Positions 1 through 6,769 of a DNA stretch of 49,327 nt are shown here, in pieces; the stretch's first letter is position 1, and the number at the start of each line of letters is the position of its first letter. Position numbers and translations under genes: made by a program. Below the pieces are notes generated by a model that was not told the DNA's origin, ran no database searches, and worked only from the letters and a program-made list of their open reading frames with translations. Origin of the DNA: an uncultured Alphaproteobacteria bacterium (lineage in GTDB: Bacteria; Pseudomonadota; Alphaproteobacteria; RF32; CAG-239); contig CALYBB010000020.1 of the NCBI GenBank assembly GCA_944393715.1, positions 1 through 49,327 on the forward strand, written 5' to 3'.

Positions 1-2
1 AT

Positions 3-239
3 GGACACACCAAAGAAGAACTGATTTCTTATTTGAAAGAAAACGGTGTGGATATAAGACTGTTATTTACCGGTATGCACAGACAAAAATCTTTGCTGGA
101 TTTTGGTTGCGATGGTAAAGGAGAATATCCTGTAACTGATAATCTAACAAAAAATGGTTTCTATTTGCCATCAGCTAGTTGTTTATTAGCTGAAGATATT
201 GAATACATTTGTAATTTAGTCAAAAGTTTTAGGAGATAG
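3..239 (+). CDS. C-terminal fragment of a DegT/DnrJ/EryC1-type sugar aminotransferase (5' end outside window)
   Basis: An open frame enters from the left edge and ends at the TAG at 237-239, leaving about 78 residues. The part seen includes a FTGMH stretch, a FYLPSA stretch and a closing acidic helix (LLAEDIEYI), which is how PLP-dependent nucleotide-sugar aminotransferases of the DegT family usually end (FYLPS followed by a helix of the type DEEI..V). The catalytic lysine and cofactor-binding part lie outside the window, so the substrate cannot be judged. The next gene starts 2 bases after the stop, so the two are surely co-transcribed. Composition is AT-rich like the two genes that follow. 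Confidence 0.7.
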   Translation, partial: GHTKEELISYLKENGVDIRLLFTGMHRQKSLLDFGCDGKGEYPVTDNLTKNGFYLPSASCLLAEDIEYICNLVKSFRR

Positions 240-241
240 TA

Positions 242-1561
242 ATGATTGATAAAGATATTAATGTATGTCTTATATCTAATGATGAATATGCTATTTATAC
301 AGCAGGATGTATTGCTACAATAAAACGATATAAAAACATTAATACAAAATTAAATATATGGGTTTTTTCCAATAATATATCGCATAGAAAAAAGCAATTG
401 TTACAGATACAAGAGACCCCTCAAGTTAAAATTAATATAATTGACGTGGATCCTTCACAATATGCACAATATAATAAATGTGGACATATTGATGCATCAA
501 CAATGTATAAGTTTGACATACCTTTTATTCTTTCAAATATAGATAAAATTTTATATTTAGATATAGATGTTATTGTAAAAGACGATTTACAAAGTCTTTA
601 TGATACAGATATACAAGCAAAGTTTGCGGCGGTTGTTCCTTATACTTGGCAAGAGCAAGTAGCACGTGAAAGAATGAAAATAATATCAGAGCGATTAAAC
701 TTATCTAGATATTTTAATGCAGGGGTACTTTTATTAAATCTTAAATACATTAGAGAAAAATATAAATTAATTGATTTTATTGATGCAAGACGGAATATTT
801 CAAACGAAGGTATTGGTGGGCATGATCAGTATATTATGAATTATATGTTTAAGGAAAATGTAGTTTGGCTAGATCCTAAATATAATTTGATAAATTACGT
901 TTATGAAAATAAATTTAAAATTAAAGAAGTAAATAAATTTTATAATACAAATTATAAATCAATAAATGAACTTATCAAAAAATCTGTCATTATACATTGT
1001 ACAGGTCCATTTAAGCAATGGGATAAACGACACATTTTTTATAAACTTTGGTTAAACTCTATTGATGATATAACAAAAAATATGTTTTTTTCTATAAAAA
1101 AACAGAAAAACAGTTTTTGGGAAATAGAAGATTGTAATTTTTATTACATATTAAAATTTGGTTTTTTTAAGATAAAAATAAATAAAAAAAATATAAATGG
1201 AATCCCTAATTATATGGAATTAATAAAAAAAGGGACTTATTTTCCGCACCCTGTTGGTATTGTTATTTCAAGTGCAGCAACAATTGGTAAAAATTGCATA
1301 ATTTATCAAAATGTGACAATAGGAGCTAAAACTTTCCAACAAGGAGATGTAAGGATTGTTGATAATTATCCTTGTATAGGAGATAATGTGACAATATATG
1401 CCGGAGCAGTAATATGTGGACCTGTAAAAATTGGGGATAATGCTGTTATTGGAGCTAATTCTGTTGTAATTAATGATGTACCTGCAAATAGTATTGCTAT
1501 TGGGGTGCCAGCCAAAATAATTAAAAGTTCCACAATTAAAAATTTAGGAGACAAAAGATGA
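242..1561 (+). CDS. Fusion: GT8 glycosyltransferase with C-terminal hexapeptide (serine-acetyltransferase-like) domain
   Basis: 439 residues. The N-terminal ~300 residues look like a retaining family 8 glycosyltransferase: beta-strand start (INVCLISND), then the metal-binding DxD motif (LYLDIDV, DID at about 107-109) and an HCTGPFKQW stretch near the domain end that matches the GT8 H-x-x-G-x-x-K-P/Q-W motif. From about residue 320 there is a left-handed beta-helix acyltransferase of the CysE type: PHPVGIVIS, IGKNCIIYQNVTIG, and the closing IGVPAKII. Together they suggest one protein that adds a sugar and an acyl (probably acetyl) group to a surface glycan. The gene is strongly AT-rich. Its stop overlaps the next start (ATGA at 1558-1561), so translation is coupled. 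The acceptor, sugar and acyl donor are not predictable. The fusion is read straight from one uninterrupted frame. Confidence 0.82.
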   Translation: MIDKDINVCLISNDEYAIYTAGCIATIKRYKNINTKLNIWVFSNNISHRKKQLLQIQETPQVKINIIDVDPSQYAQYNKCGHIDASTMYKFDIPFILSNIDKILYLDIDVIVKDDLQSLYDTDIQAKFAAVVPYTWQEQVARERMKIISERLNLSRYFNAGVLLLNLKYIREKYKLIDFIDARRNISNEGIGGHDQYIMNYMFKENVVWLDPKYNLINYVYENKFKIKEVNKFYNTNYKSINELIKKSVIIHCTGPFKQWDKRHIFYKLWLNSIDDITKNMFFSIKKQKNSFWEIEDCNFYYILKFGFFKIKINKKNINGIPNYMELIKKGTYFPHPVGIVISSAATIGKNCIIYQNVTIGAKTFQQGDVRIVDNYPCIGDNVTIYAGAVICGPVKIGDNAVIGANSVVINDVPANSIAIGVPAKIIKSSTIKNLGDKR

Positions 1562-2730
1562 AGACAAGTATAAAAGAAATTAATATAGTACTTGGCGATA
1601 AAAAAGATTCGTGGATTATAAAGAAAATTGCTGAAAAATTAAATACAGAAACCATAAAATTAGGTGTTTCAAGCAATATTTCTACAACCTTTAATAAAAA
1701 CGCAGATTTTAATTTAGGATTGATTTATCATAATTTTGTAGACAAAGAGCTTACACCTTTTGATGTATTAATGATTACTCACGTAGACCAATATTGGAAA
1801 TTTGAACTATTGGAAAAACTTATTTCAAAAATTGGCTTGGGTATATGCATGTCAAAAGAACAAATGGATAAGCTTATTAATCTTGGTTTAGATAAGAATA
1901 AACTTTGCTATATTAACCCTGCTCACGATGGCGTAATTCCTGTAAAAAAATGGGTTATAGGTCTTGCTTCCAGAGTTTATAATGATGGTAGAAAAAATGA
2001 AACTTATTTTAATAAATTAGCAGATGTCTTAAATTGTGATTATTTTAAATTTAAAATAATTGGAGCAAATTGGGATCCTCAAGTTGATTATATGAGATCA
2101 AAAGGGTTTGAAGTTGAATATTATCCTCAATTTGACTATGAAATTTATACAAAAAAATTCTTTGCAGATATGGACTATTATTTGTACATGGGATTAGATG
2201 AAGGTCAAATGGGGTTTGTTGATGCTCAAAGTGCAGGGGTAAAAACTATAGTAACTACTCAAGGTTACCATTTAGATTCAGATAGCCCTATAACTCATCC
2301 ATTTACAACTTACAAAGAATTAGAGAAAATCTTTTTAGGACTTCAAAAAGAAAAAATGGATATTGTAGACGCAATGAAGGATTGGACTTGGGAAAATTAT
2401 GCAATTAAACATCTGCAAATATATGAGTATTTAAAGACAGGAAGAGTTATTGAAAATTCTTTTAAGGATGGGCTGAATTCTCTTTTGGAAAATATAAATT
2501 CTGCTCCTAAAGCCGTCAATGAAAAAGCTAAATGGGAATATTTAAATTATTTGAAACGAAAAATTGTATATAATGATAGCTTGCAATCTTATATTTGCAA
2601 CTCTTCAAAAAAACTTGTTTTTTTAGAAAAGATATTTTCAATAAAAAATGAAAAAAAAGGTGGTTATAAAAGAAAAGTATTAACTCTTTTAGGTATAAGA
2701 ATAAAAATGAAAAAAAGACGACTCCAGTAA
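1558..2730 (+). CDS. GT-B fold glycosyltransferase (GT4-like), surface glycan
   Basis: 390 residues, cytoplasmic, no signal peptide or clear membrane segment. A GT-B organisation is suggested by an N-terminal half with a donor/acceptor linker (VLMITHVDQYW) and a C-terminal half with KFKIIGANWD, then YYLYMGLDEGQMGFVDAQSAG, the last resembling the E-x(7)-E region of GT4 enzymes (here GLDEGQMGFVDA). The tail (from about 355) carries IFSIKNEKK..KRKVLTLLGIRIK, a short motif shared with other glycosyltransferases in this window. Strongly AT-rich, like the preceding gene, with which it overlaps by 4 bases. It is the last gene before a strong terminator at 2760-2797. Family assignment is by pattern only; donor and acceptor are unknown. 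Confidence 0.65.
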   Translation: MKTSIKEINIVLGDKKDSWIIKKIAEKLNTETIKLGVSSNISTTFNKNADFNLGLIYHNFVDKELTPFDVLMITHVDQYWKFELLEKLISKIGLGICMSKEQMDKLINLGLDKNKLCYINPAHDGVIPVKKWVIGLASRVYNDGRKNETYFNKLADVLNCDYFKFKIIGANWDPQVDYMRSKGFEVEYYPQFDYEIYTKKFFADMDYYLYMGLDEGQMGFVDAQSAGVKTIVTTQGYHLDSDSPITHPFTTYKELEKIFLGLQKEKMDIVDAMKDWTWENYAIKHLQIYEYLKTGRVIENSFKDGLNSLLENINSAPKAVNEKAKWEYLNYLKRKIVYNDSLQSYICNSSKKLVFLEKIFSIKNEKKGGYKRKVLTLLGIRIKMKKRRLQ

Positions 2731-2759
2731 ACTCTAGAATTTCTGTAAGATATGCCACA

Positions 2760-2797
2760 AAACGCCGGTTTGCACAAGCAAGCCGGCGTTTGTTTTG
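2760..2797. terminator. Bidirectional rho-independent terminator between convergent genes
   Basis: A 14-bp stem (2760-2773 with 2778-2791, one G-T pair) closes an ACAA loop. On the + strand it is followed by TGTTTTGAGGTTT, on the - strand by TTTGTGG. It sits between the stop of the + strand operon (2730) and the stop of the - strand aminotransferase (2821), so it can serve both. Confidence 0.85.
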
Positions 2798-2820
2798 AGG
2801 TTTAGCCTATGGCTTTATTT

Positions 2821-3981
2821 TTAGGCCGCTTTGCCTTGTTTGGCGGCGGCAAATTCGTTCATGCAGCCGATGATATAGTCCATCTGCTCTTTATCCAGAT
2901 ACGGCGTCATCGGCAGGCTCAAAACCGTTTTGGACAGTTTTTCGCAGACCGGAACCTTGCGAGTATTCCATTTGGCATAAGCGGTCTGGACATTAACCGG
3001 CTTCGGATAATAAGCGCCGCAGGGAATGCCCTTCTCTTTCAAATACGCCATCAATTCATCGCGGTCGTCGCAATTAATGGTGTACAAGGCGCGCGCCGAA
3101 CGGCAATCCGGTAAAATGCGCTGTTTGCGGAAATAGCTGCTCAGTTCGTTGTCATAGCGGGCGGCAACTTTGTCACGAGCTTCCAACTCATTGTCAAACA
3201 CAGTGAGTTTCAACAACAAAACCGAAGCCTGAAACGTGTTCATACGGCCGGTCAGCCCTAAACGGACGTTATCATAGTGATCCTCATGGCTCATACCATG
3301 AACGCGACACGATTGCAGCAGAGCGTTTTCTTCCTCGGTGTTGCAAAAAGCAGCGCCGCCGTCGCCATAGCCGCCGAGCGGTTTGGTCGGGTAAAACGAG
3401 GTTGCGCTCATATCGCCGTAAGAGCCAGCTTTGCGGCCTTTGTAGCTTGAACCGTAAGACTGGCAGGAATCGGCCAGAACTTTCAAACCGTTGTCGTGGG
3501 CAATTTTCAAGATGGCGTCATAATCACACGGCGAGCCGAAAATATCAACCGGAATAACGACTTTCGGCGTCAGTTTACCTTCTTTTTTGACTTCGTCGAT
3601 TGCGCGCTGCAAATCAGCCGGATCCATATTATAGGTCTCGGGATCGGAATCGATAAAAATCGGGGTCGCACCGATAAGTGCTGCGCATTCGGCCGAAGAC
3701 ACAAAAGTAAACGATGACACAAACACGGCATCGCCCGCGCCGATACCCCAAGCCATCAGAGCCAGAGTTAAAGCATCGGTGCCCGAGCCGCAGGTGGCGC
3801 AATATTTGGTGCCGGAATATTCGGCCAAAGCTTTATCCAGTTCTTTGGTCTCCGGCCCTTGGCAGTAGCCGCCGTGGTTCAAAACTTTGGTAAACGCATC
3901 CAAAAAGCGCTGTTGACCAATGACTTCCTGAGTGGTCTTGCAGTCAAACAACGGAATCGATTTTTCTGGTTTTTGTAACAT
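2821..3981 (-). CDS. DegT/DnrJ/EryC1/StrS-family PLP-dependent nucleotide-sugar aminotransferase
   Basis: 386 residues, full length for the family. GSGTDALTLAL (about 65-75) is the phosphate-binding start, D171 in VLADSCQSYGSSY contacts the pyridine nitrogen, and K200 in SFYPTKPLGGYGDGG is the Schiff-base lysine. The FVSSFTFVSSAE and DSDPETYNMDP stretches are closest to the WbpE/WlbC-like branch, which makes 3-amino sugars (GlcNAc3NAcA pathway). That subfamily is inference; other 3- or 4-aminotransferases remain possible. Start chosen at the ATG at 3981 because AGGAAAAAAGAGA precedes it. It stands alone on the - strand, divergent from mlaA and convergent with the left glycan operon, and has ordinary rather than AT-rich composition. 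Confidence 0.88.
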   Translation of the reverse strand: MLQKPEKSIPLFDCKTTQEVIGQQRFLDAFTKVLNHGGYCQGPETKELDKALAEYSGTKYCATCGSGTDALTLALMAWGIGAGDAVFVSSFTFVSSAECAALIGATPIFIDSDPETYNMDPADLQRAIDEVKKEGKLTPKVVIPVDIFGSPCDYDAILKIAHDNGLKVLADSCQSYGSSYKGRKAGSYGDMSATSFYPTKPLGGYGDGGAAFCNTEEENALLQSCRVHGMSHEDHYDNVRLGLTGRMNTFQASVLLLKLTVFDNELEARDKVAARYDNELSSYFRKQRILPDCRSARALYTINCDDRDELMAYLKEKGIPCGAYYPKPVNVQTAYAKWNTRKVPVCEKLSKTVLSLPMTPYLDKEQMDYIIGCMNEFAAAKQGKAA

Positions 3982-4125
3982 TCTCTTTTTTCCTCAAGAT
4001 TGCAGTAGTTGATTTCTGCGGCTGATAGTAAGAGAAAAGATGACCAAAAGCAAAACACAAAATATGTCGTTTTTGTAACATTACCGTCGACGACAAAATG
4101 ATTTTGTCTTTTGGACAAAAATTGG

Positions 4126-4153
4126 TTGATTTTAATAATAAAAATGATATATT
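4126..4153 (+). promoter_or_regulatory. Candidate sigma-70-type promoter of mlaA-mlaC
   Basis: TTGATT (4126-4131) and TATATT (4148-4153) are separated by 16 bases in the AT-rich gap before mlaA. The start would fall about 30 bases before the gene. Motif match only. Confidence 0.4.
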
Positions 4154-4189
4154 CGCTTTAAGTTTTGACTGACTATTTGGGAGGCAAGA

Positions 4190-4948
4190 GTGAATAAATT
4201 GAAATTATTGTCAGCGGTTGCGGCCATTGCCCTGACTTCTGCCTGTGCGGCAGATATCCATCGTCCAATAGATCAAGCTGATCCGTATGAGAGCGTCAAC
4301 CGCAAGATTTTTGCCTTCAATGACGGTTTTTATGAACATATCGTTTTTCCGATTGAACGCGGCTACCGCAAAATTACCACGCAAGATGTCCGTGATCGGG
4401 TGAGCTCATTTGTCAGCAACATGGATGAACCGATTTCGACCTTTAACTATATTTTGCAACTTAACCCAAAGGCGGTTGCCATCAGCGTAAGCCGGTTTGT
4501 CATTAACTCAACGTTGGGTTTGGCCGGATTGTTTGACGTTGCCGGCGGCTGGGGATTGGTACAGGATCAAACCTCGCTCGGTGAAACGATGGCCAGCTGG
4601 TGCATTGCAGACGGGCCGTATTTGGTTGTGCCGTTTATTGGGCCGTCAAACCCGCGCAATTTTGTCGGATCAATGGCAGACTTTGTCGCTGATCCGGTTT
4701 ATTGGATGACCTATAACGACGCCAATTACAGCGCCAAGATTTCGTATCCGTACACCGCGGTCAAGTATGTATCGAAGCTTGAAAGCTATATGGATCTGTA
4801 TAACAGTTTGACGAAAAACGCTGTTGATCCTTATGCTGCTATTCGCTCGGCCTATCTGCAAAACCAGCGACAAGTCAAATGCCGGTTTGCCGAGGAGGAA
4901 GAAACACCGCTTTATGATTTTGACTTTGATGCGGAGATGGAAGAATAA
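4190..4948 (+). CDS. mlaA: MlaA (VacJ) outer-membrane lipoprotein
   Basis: 252 residues. An N-terminal signal ends in the lipobox LTSAC, so C19 is the lipidated cysteine. Family hallmarks follow: ADPYESVNRKIFAFND (about 31-46), FVINSTLGLAGLFDVA, GGWGLVQDQTSLGETMASW, GPYLVVPFIGPSNPR and a DPVYW stretch. MlaA sits as a ring in the outer membrane and removes phospholipids from the outer leaflet, handing them to periplasmic MlaC for return to the inner membrane. The start is a GTG at 4190, set by GGGAGG just upstream. mlaC follows after 30 bases; the ABC-transporter part of the system (mlaFED) is not in the window. Confidence 0.95.
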   Translation: MNKLKLLSAVAAIALTSACAADIHRPIDQADPYESVNRKIFAFNDGFYEHIVFPIERGYRKITTQDVRDRVSSFVSNMDEPISTFNYILQLNPKAVAISVSRFVINSTLGLAGLFDVAGGWGLVQDQTSLGETMASWCIADGPYLVVPFIGPSNPRNFVGSMADFVADPVYWMTYNDANYSAKISYPYTAVKYVSKLESYMDLYNSLTKNAVDPYAAIRSAYLQNQRQVKCRFAEEEETPLYDFDFDAEMEE

Positions 4949-4978
4949 TTTAACCCCTGAAATGAGGAGAATCCGACC

Positions 4979-5605
4979 ATGAAAAAAAGTTTATTAACTA
5001 TCTTAGCCGCTGTTCTTTGCTTGATGAGCGGCGCGGCAAGAGCCGAAGTTGATGCCAAAGCGGCCGAAAAATTCATCAAAGACACCACCGCCACCGGTAT
5101 TGAACAGATTATCAACGCCAATATCAGCCAGACGGAAAAAGACAAACGTTTTTACAAATTGTTGAATGACGCGCTGGATTTGAATTTTATCGGTCAGTTT
5201 GTGCTGGGGCGCAACTGGCGCACCGCTAATGCCCAGCAGCGCAAAGAGTTTATTGCCGTCTATCGTGATTTGAATATTGCCACATGGTCAAAGCGTTTTA
5301 ATGAGTTTAAGGGGCGCAGCTTTGTGTTTAAGGGGACGACGCCGTCTTCTTCCAAGGGGCAGGTTTTTGTGAACTCCGAGGTGCCGATGGATCAGGGCGA
5401 GCCGGCGCAGGTGTTGTGGCGGGTGCGCGAGAAAAACGGCAGCTACAAGATTGTTGATATCGTGATTGAAGGTGTCAGTCTGGCGCAGTCGGCACGCAGC
5501 GAATACACCGCCTTTATCAAAAACAACCCCGGCGGGGTTGATGCCTTGATTGCCGATTTGCAGGCCAAGCTTAAGGCGCAACAAACGCCGGCCGAGGCTA
5601 AATAA
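4979..5605 (+). CDS. mlaC: MlaC (Ttg2D-like) periplasmic phospholipid-binding protein
   Basis: 208 residues with a signal peptide ending near SGAARAEVDA (cleavage after about residue 22). The body matches the MlaC/tol_Tol_Ttg2 family: DLNFIGQFVLGRNWRTANAQQRKEF, then GQVFVNSEV and the end WRVREKNGSYKIVDIVIEGVSLAQSARSE. The protein shuttles phospholipid between MlaA and the inner-membrane MlaFEDB complex. It is the second gene of a two-gene operon with mlaA, preceded by GAGGAG, and closed by a strong terminator at 5628-5655. Confidence 0.94.
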   Translation: MKKSLLTILAAVLCLMSGAARAEVDAKAAEKFIKDTTATGIEQIINANISQTEKDKRFYKLLNDALDLNFIGQFVLGRNWRTANAQQRKEFIAVYRDLNIATWSKRFNEFKGRSFVFKGTTPSSSKGQVFVNSEVPMDQGEPAQVLWRVREKNGSYKIVDIVIEGVSLAQSARSEYTAFIKNNPGGVDALIADLQAKLKAQQTPAEAK

Positions 5606-5627
5606 AAATTTCAGCTTTTTAATTAAA

Positions 5628-5655
5628 AATCCCGATATGGTGTCGGGATTTTTTT
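5628..5655 (+). terminator. Rho-independent terminator after mlaC
   Basis: Stem AATCCCGA (5628-5635) with TCGGGATT (5643-5650), 7-base loop, followed by a run of five further T. It separates mlaA-mlaC from the leader-RNA promoter that starts at 5675. Confidence 0.9.
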
Positions 5656-5674
5656 ATAGGGCAAATTTTTTAAC

Positions 5675-5703
5675 TTTACTTTTGGTAAAATAGTCCTTAG
5701 ACT
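5675..5703 (+). promoter_or_regulatory. Promoter of the left leader RNA and glycan operon
   Basis: TTTACT (5675-5680), 17-base spacer, TAGACT (5698-5703). The predicted +1 falls at about 5710-5711, exactly where similarity to the second leader copy begins. The same TTTACT box stands at the same place before the other copy (21692-21687), although the rest of the upstream DNA differs. Confidence 0.6.
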
Positions 5704-5710
5704 TGACGGC

Positions 5711-5940
5711 GGAACATTTGATGAATGTTCTGGGGTGTGGAAACCTCATTCATACGCGTCGAAAAGACGATAAATTTTGCAAGCCTTCTGGTTCACAAGA
5801 CTGGAAGGCGACAAAATAGGCTATATGAATATATAGTTCGTATATATACTAGTGATATATGGCTGTATTGGCTAATATGTCGCACTATTTCGTATGAATA
5901 GTTTCCAACTTCCAGTCACCTTCATCAGGTGGCTTTTTTT
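5711..5940 (+). ncRNA. Structured leader RNA, left copy (candidate attenuator/antitermination element of the glycan operon)
   Basis: A 230-base element, about 92% identical to the inverted copy at 21425-21656. Visible structure: hairpin 1, 5712-5718 with 5724-5730; helix GGAAAC 5739-5744 with GTTTCC 5901-5906, continued by 5748-5756 with 5891-5899; hairpins 5757-5760/5766-5769, 5783-5791/5801-5809 and 5821-5826/5831-5836; helix 5808-5813 with 5878-5883 (alternative to part of the previous one); terminator stem 5915-5921 with 5927-5933 followed by seven T. The long helix differs between copies but stays paired. GACTGGAAG (5799-5807) can instead pair with CTTCCAGTC (5909-5917), which overlaps the terminator stem. 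The loop of hairpin 1 is complementary to the terminator loop. A leader for the operon from 5969 is likely; a free-standing small RNA is the alternative. I do not recognise a named family. Confidence 0.75.
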
Positions 5941-5968
5941 GATTCATGCGACGATGGAACGACTGATG

Positions 5969-6769
5969 AACAAGATATTTTCTATCCAAAAGTTAGACAC
6001 CCACAAAATTGTTCGTTTTATGGGGCTCAAATTCAAACTCAAAAATCCGGACGGCGGCGAGATTATGCGCCTGTTTGACCGGATGACGCAAAACAACCTG
6101 AGCACTTTTGCCCTGCACCAAAAAACTTTTTTACCGTTTAAGGAAAAGCACATCGGGCAGGATATTGTTATTTTTGCTTCCGGCCCGACCGCCAAAGACT
6201 ACAAACCCGTCAAAGGCGCCGTGCATATCGGCGTCAATCGCAGTTTTATCGTGACGCCGGTACCGCTGGATTATATTTTTATTCAGGATTATACGGGCAA
6301 AACGCCGGAATATATTGATGACGTGGCCGCGTATGAGCCGAAAAAATGCACCAAGTTTTATGGTCTTATTCGCGAAAATGTTTATGAAAAACCGTGGACG
6401 GTTCCCGAATCCTGCGCCATCAAAGCCGGCGCGTTGCGTTATCGGACTGACTGGATGTTGGGGTTTAAGCCGCAGTTTGCCTATGATATATCCTGCTGCC
6501 CGCTCGGTGATTTCGGCAGCACCACCTTTTCGGCGTTGCAATTTGCTTTGTGGACCTATCCGCGAAGAATTTATCTGGTCGGCTGCGACTGCACCACCGG
6601 CGGTTATGTTTATAACGCAAAAGAAAAAAACTCTTTGGCCGTCAAAAAGGTGATTGCCGCCTATAAGCAATTTAAAAAATTTGCCGGCAAATTTTATCCC
6701 GATGTCGAAATCATTTCGGTTAATCCGGTCGGATTGAAAGGAATTTTTAAAGATGAATACACCAAATAA
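5969..6769 (+). CDS. Unassigned glycan-cluster protein with SGP motif (DUF115/GT42-like appearance)
   Basis: 266 residues from the ATG at 5969, chosen because GGAA lies at a good distance; ATGs at 5894 (inside the leader RNA) and 5954 lack a ribosome-binding site. The N-terminus (MNKIFSIQKLDTHKIVRFMG) has the short IFSI..HK..R.LG.K.K motif seen on other glycosyltransferases here. DIVIFASGPTAKDY followed by HIGVNRSF and DYIFIQDY resembles the nucleotide-binding start of DUF115/MptE-like proteins and of GT42 sialyltransferases, and LVGCDCTTGGYVYN resembles a later strand of the same fold. I cannot decide between these. First gene after the leader RNA; it overlaps the next gene by 17 bases. Confidence 0.6.
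   Translation, partial: NKIFSIQKLDTHKIVRFMGLKFKLKNPDGGEIMRLFDRMTQNNLSTFALHQKTFLPFKEKHIGQDIVIFASGPTAKDYKPVKGAVHIGVNRSFIVTPVPLDYIFIQDYTGKTPEYIDDVAAYEPKKCTKFYGLIRENVYEKPWTVPESCAIKAGALRYRTDWMLGFKPQFAYDISCCPLGDFGSTTFSALQFALWTYPRRIYLVGCDCTTGGYVYNAKEKNSLAVKKVIAAYKQFKKFAGKFYPDVEIISVNPVGLKGIFKDEYTK

Noticed and set aside
2809..3114. Open frame on the + strand opposite the aminotransferase gene.
   Set aside because: Shadow of the - strand gene, with no ribosome-binding site and no domain.
5721..5819. A 32-codon frame (start MNVLGCGN) inside the left leader RNA, as a possible leader peptide.
   Set aside because: In the right copy the same frame is stopped by TAA after eleven codons, while RNA pairing is preserved. 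The element is selected as RNA, not as peptide.
5711..5940. The repeat as terminal inverted repeats of a transposon or as recombination sites of an active invertase.
   Set aside because: No transposase is present, the resolvase-like protein lacks catalytic residues, and conservation borders coincide with +1 and the T-tract rather than with a crossover site.
5894..5968. A longer start for the gene at 5969 (ATG at 5894).
   Set aside because: It would place the N-terminus inside the leader RNA and its terminator, with no ribosome-binding site.
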